A stretch of 37,760 bases of DNA, taken from positions 1 through 37,760 of IMG/VR virus record IMGVR_UViG_3300019776_000630. One strand, given 5' to 3'. Position numbers and translations under genes: made by a program. Positions 30,613 to 37,760 of the stretch are shown piece by piece. The first letter of the stretch is position 1, and each line of letters starts with the position of its first letter. The DNA comes from a virus. The notes under the pieces are model-generated. The model searched no databases and was not told the DNA's origin. It saw only the letters and a list, made by a program, of their open reading frames with translations.

Positions 30613-30643
30613 CATCTTTAATTTAATAACCAAACCCTAAAAA

Positions 30644-31009
30644 ATGAAAGCTCTTATTTCACTTTTCTTGTGTATGCTTTTCCTTTTTGTTGGCATGCCT
30701 AGGATTCGAAGCGCACCGACAATTGAAAAACAAAGCATATCGATAATTAAAAATCAAAACATTCCCGTGGTCGTTCCTATGCTTTCGCCTTGTGCGCCTG
30801 AAAAGCAACAATTTGAAGGAACAAACATTATTTTTGCCGACAAAACATACAGATTGCAGTTTGGCAAAGACAAAACAAACTTCTTTGGATCATCGAGCGG
30901 TGGAATAGGATATAGTTGCAGCTGGCAAACTTCAATTTTATATAAGCAACCCACTAACGAGAAAAAAGATTTTATTTTGCCGTTTGTGCGAAATGTAACT
31001 TTTATTTAG
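30644..31009 (+). CDS. Secreted or periplasmic unknown protein, 121 aa
   Basis: The N-terminus has a lysine, then a hydrophobic core (LISLFLCMLFLFVG) and a likely signal peptidase site after RSA (residue ~24), so the protein should be exported. The mature part is beta-rich with a Cys near residue 50 and another near 88. It has its own promoter and a strong terminator, so it forms a separate unit. Possible roles are superinfection exclusion, envelope modification or lysis, none proven. Confidence 0.7.
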   Translation: MKALISLFLCMLFLFVGMPRIRSAPTIEKQSISIIKNQNIPVVVPMLSPCAPEKQQFEGTNIIFADKTYRLQFGKDKTNFFGSSSGGIGYSCSWQTSILYKQPTNEKKDFILPFVRNVTFI

Positions 31010-31046
31010 TGTATTTGCATGGGTTTTAAAGGTTGAGATTTTTTCG

Positions 31047-31075
31047 CCCCGATTGATTTTTGATCGGGGTTTTTT
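31047..31075 (+). terminator. Terminator after the secreted protein gene
   Basis: CCCCGAT (31047-31053) pairs with ATCGGGG (31063-31069) around a 9-base loop, followed by TTTTTT. A strong intrinsic terminator. Confidence 0.88.
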
Positions 31076-31104
31076 AAAGTAAAGTATTTAACAATTGTAA
31101 ATAA

Positions 31105-31269
31105 ATGGATTCTAAAAAGTACAAAGAGTACACTGCAACAGAATGGGCAAAGCAAATAGGAGTATCTAGGCCAACGGTTTATGCTCATTGCAAAAAAGGA
31201 TTGATAAAATATAAGTTAATCGGGAATCCACAAAGACCAACTTACATTATATTGATACCCATCAAGTAA
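31105..31269 (+). CDS. Excisionase-like helix-turn-helix protein, 54 aa
   Basis: The 54-residue protein has an HTH of the excisionase/HTH_17 type: YTATEWAKQIGVSRPTVYAH near residues 9-28, then a KGLIKYKLIG wing. Such proteins act as small DNA-binding regulators or recombination directionality factors. With no integrase in sight, regulation is the simpler reading. Its leader (TTAACAATTGTAA at 31088-31100) is nearly repeated before the next gene. Confidence 0.7.
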   Translation: MDSKKYKEYTATEWAKQIGVSRPTVYAHCKKGLIKYKLIGNPQRPTYIILIPIK

Positions 31270-31303
31270 TTTTTTTTATTTAAAAACTTAACAACTGTAA
31301 GAA

Positions 31304-31624
31304 ATGGAAGTAAGAGCAAGGAAAATACACAAATGCAATATATGTGGCGGAAATATACAAAAAGGAGAAATATATGAATTCCAAAGCTGGAGGCGTCCTG
31401 CATATTTATATGATGAAGTAGGATACCCGTATCAAATCGGAATATACTACGATAGGCATAGGCAACACATAAGAAATTGTTATCCAGAATTATTATCAGT
31501 TCCTAATCCAAAACAGTATTTATTGCATTGCAGAAAAGGAGACCACAGTCATGTATCTAGTATCTTTTCAGAAGAAGTATATTGCGAATGGTGCGGAATT
31601 GAAATTAAAAATATAAAACAATAA
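31304..31624 (+). CDS. Zinc-binding unknown protein, 106 aa
   Basis: A CxxC pair at the N-terminus (KCNICGGNIQKGEIY, about residues 10-24), a C-terminal CEWCG and internal Cys/His residues suggest one or two zinc sites. The first half resembles small treble-clef-like domains that read as KCxxCxxxIxKGExY. Its leader repeats the 13-base TTAACAAnTGTAA seen before the HTH gene. It abuts the replication protein gene. Confidence 0.65.
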   Translation: MEVRARKIHKCNICGGNIQKGEIYEFQSWRRPAYLYDEVGYPYQIGIYYDRHRQHIRNCYPELLSVPNPKQYLLHCRKGDHSHVSSIFSEEVYCEWCGIEIKNIKQ

Positions 31625-32443
31625 ATGGATTTAGGCCACATAAAAACCCACAGAGAGCTTATGAATAAAGCATTCTACAAAGATTCTGAAAAGGTTCATT
31701 TGTGGCTGCATCTATTATTAAAAGCTAATTGGTCGGAGCGAGAGGAAATGTTCGCAGGTAAACCTATAAAATGCAAAGCGGGTCAATTTACCACTGGACG
31801 GAAACAACTGTCAATCGAAACAGGTATCAACGAAAGTAAGATAGAGAGAATACTAACCTACTTTGAGAAAATCGAACATCAAATTGAACAACAAAAAAGC
31901 TCTGTAAATCGCTTAATATCAATAGTTAACTGGTGTAGATTTCAGCAAAGTGAACAACGAAATGAACAACAAGTGAACAGCGAGCGAACAACAAGTGAAC
32001 AACGAGTGAACACACTTAAAGAAGTTAAAGAAGTTAAAGAAAGTAAAGAACATAAAGAAGTAAAGAATAAAGAAGGTAATGTTCTTTTCGATGTTGAACC
32101 GATCCAAAAGCCTAAAAAAACGCCAAAGCCAAAACCAGAAAAAAAAATATACGGAGAATTTAAAAATGTTTCATTCACAGATTCAGAATATCAAAAGTTG
32201 ATTTTAAAATACACAGAGCAAACAACAAAATCAGCAATTGAAATTTATTCTACTTGGAAAGAATCAAAAGGAGTGAGCAGACTTTCAGATTACAGCGGAA
32301 TACTCGCAAATGATGGATGGCCATTCCAAAGAGCAATTGAGAGAAATAAACCATCAGCATCCGACCAAGCGATAAAGAAACAACAAGGATTAAGCGAGGA
32401 ACAGAAACGAATGTATGAACTTCAAAGGCAACACAGCAAATGA
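31625..32443 (+). CDS. Replication initiation-like protein with winged-helix N-terminus
   Basis: The 272-residue protein has an N-terminal domain like phage replication/DnaD-type proteins (HRELMNKAFYKDSEKVHLWLHLL near 8-32, then GQFTTGRKQLSIETGINESKIERIL, an HTH). A low-complexity Gln/Glu/Lys linker follows (about 105-175, including KEVKEVKESKEHKEVK), then a C-terminal helical domain. It overlaps the DnaB gene by 4 bases. It probably loads helicase or marks the origin. Confidence 0.75.
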   Translation: MDLGHIKTHRELMNKAFYKDSEKVHLWLHLLLKANWSEREEMFAGKPIKCKAGQFTTGRKQLSIETGINESKIERILTYFEKIEHQIEQQKSSVNRLISIVNWCRFQQSEQRNEQQVNSERTTSEQRVNTLKEVKEVKESKEHKEVKNKEGNVLFDVEPIQKPKKTPKPKPEKKIYGEFKNVSFTDSEYQKLILKYTEQTTKSAIEIYSTWKESKGVSRLSDYSGILANDGWPFQRAIERNKPSASDQAIKKQQGLSEEQKRMYELQRQHSK

Positions 32444-33822
32444 GAAAACAACAAACCATAAACTATTCCGACATAATAGGATTAGATGCCCCAAATAGCC
32501 CCGAATTAGAATCAAATCTACTTTGTGGAGTAATCAATCGACCATCTGTATTAAGTGAGCTAGAATCGTTTATTTCGACTGATTGTTTCTATGAAGACTT
32601 CCACAAAACAATTTGGAAGGCAATCGTAAACCTAAACAACGAAGCAAAGCACATAGATATAATCACTGTGCATACTGAGGCGAATAGGCTTGATCCATCA
32701 ATCACCATGTACCAAGTTGCACAAATCACCGCAAAAAACTCATTATTCGAGAAAGAAACGATTGAATTTGCAAAACTAATCAAGGAATACGATCTAAAAA
32801 GAAAAGTACAATTGGCATCAGTGAAAACACTCATGCGCTTAATGACTAATGATGACATTTCGGATATTATGGCTGAATCCGAAAACTCAGCAAGCGACAT
32901 AATGAATTCAACTGTCTCAAATTCAACTACGCTCGAAATTAAAGAAATTATCATAAAGGCTGAACTTGAACTTAAAGATAGAATTGAAAATAAGGGAGCA
33001 ATTGGAATAAAAACAGGGATCACCGGCCTTGATATGATGACTGGCGGATTAAAACCAAATGAACTAATAGTAATCGGAGCGAGACCCGGTATGGGGAAAA
33101 CTGCTGTTTTGCTGAAATTCATAAAAAATGCATCGCAAAATGGATTAAGCACAGCCATTTTTTCGCTCGAAATGGATTCCACTAGGTTAGTGGATCGAAT
33201 GACAATCGCAGAAAGTGGGGTAGATGCCTACAAATTCAGGAATGGATTTCTTGATAATCGTGAAATTGGAGAAGTATTGAAAGCAAATGAACGATTGGCT
33301 ACCATGAAAATGGTTATTGACGATAAGCCAAATCAATCCATCAACTACATCAGAGCAGTTTGCCGAAAACGAAAAAAAACAAAAGGACTTGACTTGATCG
33401 CAATTGACTATTTGCAACTTGTCAGCACAAGTGAATCGAAAAAAGGTAATAGGGAGCAGGAAGTTGCTGAAATATCAAGAGGTTTAAAAATGTTAGCAAA
33501 AGAGCTTAAAATACCAGTAATCCTACTTTGTCAACTGAACCGAGAGGTCGATAAGAGAGCCGACAAAACCCCTATGATGAGCGATCTTCGAGAGTCTGGA
33601 GGCATAGAGCAAGATGCGGATGTAATTATGTTCTTGCTTAATCAATTCAAGTACACTGAATCAGATGAAGACAAAAACAAGCTGGCTATAATACTTGCAA
33701 AGCAAAGAGACGGAGCGATTGGACGCATTGAATGCTGGACGAATGATTCTCTCACGCAAATACGAGATATTCAAGACGGATCACCTGAATATCTTAAAGG
33801 CGATACAAATACCCCATTTTAA
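32440..33822 (+). CDS. dnaB: Replicative DNA helicase, DnaB family
   Basis: The 460-residue protein has the DnaB N-terminal helical domain and a RecA-like motor with Walker A GARPGMGKT (residues 213-221), Walker B LIAIDYLQL (about 319-327, D323), and conserved LCQLNREVDKR and SGGIEQDADVI motifs. It unwinds DNA at the phage fork, with the upstream initiator-like protein as probable partner. Confidence 0.95.
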   Translation: MRKQQTINYSDIIGLDAPNSPELESNLLCGVINRPSVLSELESFISTDCFYEDFHKTIWKAIVNLNNEAKHIDIITVHTEANRLDPSITMYQVAQITAKNSLFEKETIEFAKLIKEYDLKRKVQLASVKTLMRLMTNDDISDIMAESENSASDIMNSTVSNSTTLEIKEIIIKAELELKDRIENKGAIGIKTGITGLDMMTGGLKPNELIVIGARPGMGKTAVLLKFIKNASQNGLSTAIFSLEMDSTRLVDRMTIAESGVDAYKFRNGFLDNREIGEVLKANERLATMKMVIDDKPNQSINYIRAVCRKRKKTKGLDLIAIDYLQLVSTSESKKGNREQEVAEISRGLKMLAKELKIPVILLCQLNREVDKRADKTPMMSDLRESGGIEQDADVIMFLLNQFKYTESDEDKNKLAIILAKQRDGAIGRIECWTNDSLTQIRDIQDGSPEYLKGDTNTPF

Positions 33823-33832
33823 AACTAAAACT

Positions 33833-34000
33833 ATGACGGAAAATAAATTACTGCTAATCATGCAAAGCTTATTAATCGCTCAGAATGAAATTAATAGTTC
33901 ATCGATAGAATTATCTGAGATCCCATTGTCGAATGATTTGGATAAGATAAATTCTGATTTAATGGAAGTCATTCAAAAACTTAAAAAACTAAGAAAGTGA
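33833..34000 (+). CDS. Small unknown protein, 55 aa
   Basis: I chose the ATG at 33833 (after AAAACTAAAACT) because the longer frame lies inside the helicase gene. The product is helical with a Lys-rich C-terminus. The TGA at 33998-34000 overlaps the GTG start of the next gene. Confidence 0.6.
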   Translation: MTENKLLLIMQSLLIAQNEINSSSIELSEIPLSNDLDKINSDLMEVIQKLKKLRK

Positions 34001-34479
34001 AAAAAATAATCATAGCAATCGACCCAGACGTAGATAAAAGCGGGGTGGCTGTTTGGGAGGATGATAATTTAGAGATTTGTTCATGGCGTTTTGGTGATTT
34101 TATTAATTACATTTCAATAGGAATTTGCGATAATTCAGATTTAATTTTTATTGTCGAGTCTGGTTGGTTGAACAAATCAAATTGGCACAAAACCAAAGGA
34201 ATGACAATCGCATCGGTATCAAAGATTGGAGAGAAAATAGGCGCAAATCATCAAGTAGGAAAGTTGATCGTTGAGATTTGCAAATACTACGGAATTGAAA
34301 CCATCGAGCAAAAACCACTCTCAAAGATTTGGGGCAAAGGCAAAGATAAAATCAGCCATGAAGAGCTAAGTTATTTTGTGCCAAACTTACCGAAAAGAAC
34401 AAATCAAGAGGAGCGCGATGCAATTTTGCTACTTTGGAATTATCTGAAAAAACCAATTAAAAAAATGCCTAATAAATGA
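33997..34479 (+). CDS. RuvC-like Holliday junction resolvase
   Basis: The start is GTG within GTGA, coupled to the previous stop. The 160-residue protein has the RNase H-like nuclease pattern: D9 in IIIAIDPDVDKSG, E54 in IFIVESG and D141 in EERDAILLLW. Phages use such resolvases to clear branched DNA before packaging. It overlaps the methyltransferase start by 4 bases. A terminator is not evident. Confidence 0.75.
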   Translation: MKKIIIAIDPDVDKSGVAVWEDDNLEICSWRFGDFINYISIGICDNSDLIFIVESGWLNKSNWHKTKGMTIASVSKIGEKIGANHQVGKLIVEICKYYGIETIEQKPLSKIWGKGKDKISHEELSYFVPNLPKRTNQEERDAILLLWNYLKKPIKKMPNK

Positions 34480-35537
34480 CTAAAGAACACAGATTCCCAT
34501 ACGAATGGACTTTGAAGGATGCAGTTTTTACGAAAGACAAAGGCAAAGTTTTCTCTTGTTTCGCTTGTGGTGGTGGATCGACAATGGGATATAAATTGGC
34601 AGGTTTCGATGTGATTGGCTGCAATGAAATTGATCCAAAAATGATGTCGGCTTACAAAGAAAACCATGATCCGAAATATGCTTTTTTAGAGCCCATCCAA
34701 ACATTTAAACTGCGTGAAGATTTGCCACAAGAATTATACGAGCTTGATATTTTAGACGGATCACCACCATGCAGCAGTTTTTCAATGGCAGGAAATCGTG
34801 ACAAAGATTGGGGCAAAGACAAAATATTTAGAGAGGGCCAGAAAAAACAAGTTTTAGACACGTTATTTTTCGATTTCATTGATTTGGCGAAAAAACTACA
34901 GCCAAAAGTAGTAATAGCAGAAAATGTAAAAGGTTTGCTGATTGGTGATGCGAAAAAATATGTAATTGAAATATACAAGCAATTCGATGAGGCTGGATAT
35001 TATTGCCAACATTTTCTTTTGGATGCTTCGAAAATGGGTGTACCTCAGAAAAGAGAAAGAGTTTTCTTTATTTGCCTTCGAAAAGATTTAGCCGGACAAT
35101 TTCTTTATCAAAAAGATATGTTTACGATTATGCCTAAATTGGGATTGGAATTCAAAGAAAGAATGATTCCATTTTCTGAAATAGAATCATTTAATGAAGA
35201 GCCGTTATTCGATCATCCATCACCTAGTTGTTTCGATGGTTGGAATAGTTGTTTACCTGGTGAATCTCTGTATTCGGATAAGAAATTTGACAGTTACAAA
35301 ATAAATCCTAAAAAAGTATTAGGCACTCTTACGGCATCACCATCCAAGGGAAGATCAGGGCCACTTCATTATTCAGTTTTTCGAATGCTCACAAAATCCG
35401 AAGTATTCAAGGCTTGTACGTTCCCATTGGATTACAAATGCGATGATCCATATTATTTTGGAGGCATGAGCGTTCCCCCAGTAATGATGGCGCAAATAGC
35501 AAGTGAAGTTTACAAACAATGGTTATCAAAAATATGA
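34476..35537 (+). CDS. C5-cytosine DNA methyltransferase
   Basis: The 353-residue protein has the C5 methyltransferase motifs: motif I FACGGGSTMGYKLAGFDVIG (residues 29-48), catalytic C99 in GSPPCSSFS, ENV at 149-151, and QKRERVFFI plus a late GGMSVPP (motif X-like). No cognate restriction enzyme is nearby, so it is probably an orphan that guards phage DNA against host cleavage or marks it. The start overlaps the resolvase stop. Confidence 0.9.
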   Translation: MTKEHRFPYEWTLKDAVFTKDKGKVFSCFACGGGSTMGYKLAGFDVIGCNEIDPKMMSAYKENHDPKYAFLEPIQTFKLREDLPQELYELDILDGSPPCSSFSMAGNRDKDWGKDKIFREGQKKQVLDTLFFDFIDLAKKLQPKVVIAENVKGLLIGDAKKYVIEIYKQFDEAGYYCQHFLLDASKMGVPQKRERVFFICLRKDLAGQFLYQKDMFTIMPKLGLEFKERMIPFSEIESFNEEPLFDHPSPSCFDGWNSCLPGESLYSDKKFDSYKINPKKVLGTLTASPSKGRSGPLHYSVFRMLTKSEVFKACTFPLDYKCDDPYYFGGMSVPPVMMAQIASEVYKQWLSKI

Positions 35538-35541
35538 AAAT

Positions 35542-35748
35542 ATGACTTACAAGGAAGTAAAGAAAAGATTCAATGCAGGAGAGCCGATCATAATTGAAGA
35601 TGTTATCCCTAATTTTTGGGATTTTAATACGGACACCAAAAAAGAAGAAGTGAAATGGAGTCATATCAAAAAACTAAGGCTTGATTTCAAGATAAGAAAA
35701 TTCATAGGAGGTAAAGTTTATTTCATCCAAAAAGAACCAAAAAAATGA
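35542..35748 (+). CDS. Small basic unknown protein, 68 aa
   Basis: I chose the ATG at 35542 because the longer frame starts inside the methyltransferase gene. The product is basic with helical text, strands in the middle (GEPIIIEDVIPNFW) and a Lys-rich end. It overlaps the next gene by 4 bases. No family is recognised. Confidence 0.6.
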   Translation: MTYKEVKKRFNAGEPIIIEDVIPNFWDFNTDTKKEEVKWSHIKKLRLDFKIRKFIGGKVYFIQKEPKK

Positions 35749-36035
35749 TACAGAAAGAAAGAATACAATTGTGCGCCGATTTCATGCAGATTAAAGGCAG
35801 TTTTTCACTCGATGGATTTGTAATCGATGGTAATATGGCCAAAATATACAATCCTGCAAAAGATTGGAATCAGTTAATCCCGATCATGGCTAAATTATTT
35901 TTGATAACTGATATTTCAAGCATTTTCTATCAACTTAAGCTTGATGCGTACAAAAGAATAAAAGAAGATAATATCATAGAGTGCTTCGTATTATGCGTAG
36001 AGGCGATCAGGGAATACAACCGAAAAAATGGATAA
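35745..36035 (+). CDS. Unknown protein, 96 aa
   Basis: The alpha/beta protein carries a pattern (AKIYNPAKDWNQLIPIMAKL, about residues 31-50) like small phage proteins often seen in Bacteroidetes phage genomes (consensus like YNxLIPVxxK). The role is not known. It overlaps both neighbours by 4-8 bases. Confidence 0.65.
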   Translation: MIQKERIQLCADFMQIKGSFSLDGFVIDGNMAKIYNPAKDWNQLIPIMAKLFLITDISSIFYQLKLDAYKRIKEDNIIECFVLCVEAIREYNRKNG

Positions 36036-36417
36036 ACTAAAACAACTTGAGATGTTCTCACTAGGTGAGACGTTTCAAAAAGACAAGCCTACCAAATTGA
36101 CGGCCAAACAAGAAATTCAGTTCAGGGCTGATATCAAAAAGTTTCTTGAACAGATGGGATTTGATTTCAGTGAAGATGATGACGGAGAATATTTTGAGCA
36201 ATTCGTAGGCGCGACCCAGTTTGATTTCTACCAAATTTGCAACGATGAGTTTCTTTTTGGCGGCGAAAGCAACTACTACGACATCCAAGAGCAGGTTATG
36301 GATGGATACGATATTGATATTTCGACTTTTATTCCATTTCGAGAAGCATTAAAAGCAAAACTAATCCAAGAAAACGTTAAATTATGGGAGTTATCGAAGA
36401 CCAAGACCAATTCATAG
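36028..36417 (+). CDS. Unknown acidic protein, 129 aa
   Basis: An acidic protein with a Lys/Gln-rich N-terminus and a central region rich in Asp and Tyr (YFEQFVGATQFDFYQICNDE). It ends a chain that began with the helicase genes. No family is recognised. Confidence 0.6.
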   Translation: MDKLKQLEMFSLGETFQKDKPTKLTAKQEIQFRADIKKFLEQMGFDFSEDDDGEYFEQFVGATQFDFYQICNDEFLFGGESNYYDIQEQVMDGYDIDISTFIPFREALKAKLIQENVKLWELSKTKTNS

Positions 36418-36472
36418 AACTTTGGATTCAGATATTTATGCCTTATTTATCCAGTTCATCGATTTTTATGTG

Positions 36473-36540
36473 GTCTATTTAGAATCATTATAAACTACTT
36501 AAATATGCAAAATAAAGTTGCGTTATGATTCAAAATAGAC
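36473..36540 (+). repeat. Inverted repeat enclosing a TGCAA-type site
   Basis: GTCTATTTAGAATCATTA (36473-36490) is inverted as TTATGATTCAAAATAGAC (36523-36540), 16 of 18 positions. Between lie TATGCAA (36504-36510), spacer AATAAAG and TTGCGTT (36518-36524). Confidence 0.7.
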
Positions 36541-36548
36541 TATCTTTG
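36517..36548 (+). promoter_or_regulatory. Promoter for the 36.6-37.5 kb operon
   Basis: GTTG (36517-36520), a 20-base spacer and TATCTTTG (36541-36548). The layout copies the promoter at 23153: the -33 box sits in the right half of the TGCAA palindrome. The right arm of the inverted repeat lies in the spacer. Confidence 0.7.
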
Positions 36549-36588
36549 TAGAGCAATAAAGCACAAGACAATTTTAATACCCAAAGCC

Positions 36589-37005
36589 ATGAACGGATTC
36601 AGCCAAGACCTAGAAGAGACAACGATGACAACTATGCTTTTCAGAAAAGTATCATCTGAAAATATGTTAAGAGCAGGTGAACTTTGCTTCTCTACTGAGA
36701 AATCATTCACTCTATCTTCTCATGGTGAATTCTGTTTGGTTATTGATTCAGCAGAGTTTACTGGAATGTATGCCGAATGCGATGCTGACGCTGGCAAAAA
36801 CTTCGGATATGATGAGTTTCGTGTTGAGTTTGATCGTGAAGACCTTATCGATGCTATCCACTACATCGTTGTTCCAGAAGATTGGTTTAGCGAAGAAAAT
36901 GAAGAGGCATCAGAATGGATTGAAAACTTGTCTGAATATGGATGGGTTATAAGCCCTGAAAAATTCAAGGCTATCACAAAGATTGAAATCGACTTTAACT
37001 TATGA
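36589..37005 (+). CDS. Unknown acidic protein, 138 aa
   Basis: The first gene behind the promoter at 36517. The sequence is strongly acidic, with mixed helix and strand (about residues 40-55, SHGEFCLVIDSAEFTG) and a Glu/Trp-rich C-terminal half. An inner ATG lies near 36625. Net negative charge and small size are features of DNA-mimic counter-defence proteins, but no family is recognised. It overlaps the next gene by 4 bases. Confidence 0.65.
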   Translation: MNGFSQDLEETTMTTMLFRKVSSENMLRAGELCFSTEKSFTLSSHGEFCLVIDSAEFTGMYAECDADAGKNFGYDEFRVEFDREDLIDAIHYIVVPEDWFSEENEEASEWIENLSEYGWVISPEKFKAITKIEIDFNL

Positions 37006-37268
37006 TAAAATACATCACCAGCACCACAAACCAATACACGCACCGAGTAGATGAAAGTCTGCTTGTTGCGGATTGGGATTCAAGGTTTGAAATAAACCAA
37101 GTCGGCCAATTATTCAGGCTGACGAAAAGATGTTTCAAATCGAAAGTAGGCATTGAATTTTCGTTCTATATTTTCTCCGATCAAGCGCGGAGACTGATAT
37201 GTCGCTTGGGATTGCAAATGACTAAATACGGAGGAGTCCAGAAATGGAGAGAAAAAACAAGTGCATAA
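37002..37268 (+). CDS. Small unknown protein, 88 aa
   Basis: A basic alpha/beta protein with strand-strand text (SRFEINQVGQLFRLTKRCF) and an end rich in Arg/Lys. It overlaps the previous gene by 4 bases and the next by 25. No family is recognised. Confidence 0.6.
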   Translation: MIKYITSTTNQYTHRVDESLLVADWDSRFEINQVGQLFRLTKRCFKSKVGIEFSFYIFSDQARRLICRLGLQMTKYGGVQKWREKTSA

Positions 37269-37558
37269 ATGGCAAATGTACTAGCTCAGAGCGCGGAGCA
37301 AAAGATTGTGATTATCGCGTCACTTTCTCGTCTAATGGCTGTAAAATTGAGCTAAAAGGATGCTGCATGAACAAAGAAGCACAGTTGAACGAAGTTAAGG
37401 ATGAGAAAGACGCGAAGATTGAAGAGCTTAGTAATATAATCGATTTTCAAAGATTTGAAATAGAAAGACTTAGTAAGGCCAATCAAATACTAATGGATAG
37501 GCTCGAAACTAAGGATTCAATCATAGAATTCATTTGGTCGAAAATAAATCAAAAATAA
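37244..37558 (+). CDS. Cys-rich coiled-coil unknown protein, 104 aa
   Basis: The first ~45 residues have six Cys in pairs (CINGKC, DC, GCKIELKGCC). A helical Glu/Lys-rich coiled coil follows to the end. It may bind zinc and dimerise. It starts inside the previous gene. Confidence 0.6.
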   Translation: MERKNKCINGKCTSSERGAKDCDYRVTFSSNGCKIELKGCCMNKEAQLNEVKDEKDAKIEELSNIIDFQRFEIERLSKANQILMDRLETKDSIIEFIWSKINQK

Positions 37559-37568
37559 TTATTATGCC

Positions 37569-37599
37569 ATTGCAAAATAAATATTATTGTTTATATTTG
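37569..37599 (+). promoter_or_regulatory. Promoter for the gene that spans the window ends
   Basis: ATTG (37569-37572), 19 bases, then TATATTTG (37592-37599) followed by C. It has the same form as the promoter at 22192. ATTGCAA at 37569-37575 with spacer AATAAAT resembles the left half of the TGCAA module, so regulation is possible. Confidence 0.7.
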
Positions 37600-37618
37600 C
37601 ATTTTAAAACTAAGAAAA

Positions 37619-37760
37619 ATGAGCGAAGAAAAAATTATTCCATCCGAGATTGCTACTATTGCGAACTCATTGCCAGAGCAAAAAAAGATAGACTTAGTTT
37701 CTATCTTAGGAAAAACATTCACTGAGGCAGCGAAATGGCGCATCCAAGTAGATGCCATTG
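37619..37760 (+). CDS. N-terminal part of a small unknown protein that crosses the window ends
   Basis: ATG at 37619 follows a standard A-rich leader behind the promoter at 37569. The 47 visible residues are helical (SEIATIANSLPEQKKIDLVS near 9-28). The frame stays open to the last base and, if the ends are joined, continues through bases 1-230 with no stop, giving about 123 residues. No family is recognised. Confidence 0.65.
   Translation, partial: MSEEKIIPSEIATIANSLPEQKKIDLVSILGKTFTEAAKWRIQVDAI

Noticed and set aside
33695-33832. Longer start for the 55-residue gene after DnaB
   Set aside because: The extension is a shadow of the helicase gene in another frame.
1-37760. CRISPR array
   Set aside because: No regularly spaced repeats of suitable length were seen, despite the Csx20-like gene.
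1-37760. Integrase, transposase or insertion sequence
   Set aside because: No product shows tyrosine or serine recombinase or transposase motifs; the excisionase-like HTH alone is not evidence of lysogeny.

Overview
This window looks like the complete genome of a tailed bacteriophage that infects a Bacteroidota (Bacteroidetes) host, probably in the Flavobacteriia or Cytophagia. Four things point there. Every credible gene is on the + strand in tightly overlapping cassettes. The DNA is AT-rich. The promoters are of the Bacteroidetes type (TTTG, 19-20 nt, TAnnTTTG). Several families are typical of Bacteroidetes and their phages: a DUF3127-like single-strand DNA-binding protein, DUF4494, and a DUF2829/Tad2 protein. 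The last gene (from 37619) runs off the right edge and joins in frame, with no stop, to the first gene at the left edge. The sequence is therefore best read as a circular or circularly permuted genome of about 37.8 kb cut at an arbitrary point.

Layout. Positions 1-2500 hold small early genes: a MazG-like pyrophosphohydrolase, an SSB-like protein, two tiny membrane peptides and DUF4494. Positions 2500-2740 hold a GC-rich noncoding stretch with two terminator-like hairpins and a 123-nt element that folds as a four-way junction. Positions 2839-11614 hold the terminase subunits, connector and neck candidates, tail-tip proteins and the tape measure. A strong promoter at 11632 starts the head operon: a ClpP-like protease with a scaffold-like tail, the major capsid protein and a probable tail tube protein, ended by a strong terminator. 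Positions 14505-21325 hold two receptor-binding/fibre-like proteins, then the portal, a connector candidate and a third fibre protein. The portal is thus about 14 kb from the terminase, which is unusual.

Positions 21330-26560 are an accessory region of short units with their own signals. It holds a membrane coiled-coil protein, a 370-nt noncoding cassette with tandem tRNA-like folds, a Tad2-like anti-defence gene with its own promoter and terminator, a candidate iteron/AT-rich region, and a Csx20-like (CARF/ring nuclease-like) gene. Positions 26633-28263 encode RecT and a YqaJ-type exonuclease. Small unknown genes follow, then a secreted protein unit at 30.6 kb, an excisionase-like HTH protein, a replication initiator-like protein, DnaB helicase, a RuvC-like resolvase and a C5 DNA methyltransferase. 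More small unknown genes run to the right edge.

The phage carries its own replication, recombination and packaging genes. I see no integrase and no recognisable endolysin. The most interesting material is four things. One is the pairing of a probable nucleotide-signal sponge (Tad2) with a probable cyclic-oligoadenylate ring nuclease (Csx20-like). The second is the tRNA-like cassette between them. The third is the structured RNA candidate upstream of the terminase. The fourth is a recurring intergenic module: a TGCAA/TTGCA palindrome with a conserved nATAAnn spacer, usually enclosed by a longer inverted repeat, found at six gene boundaries.
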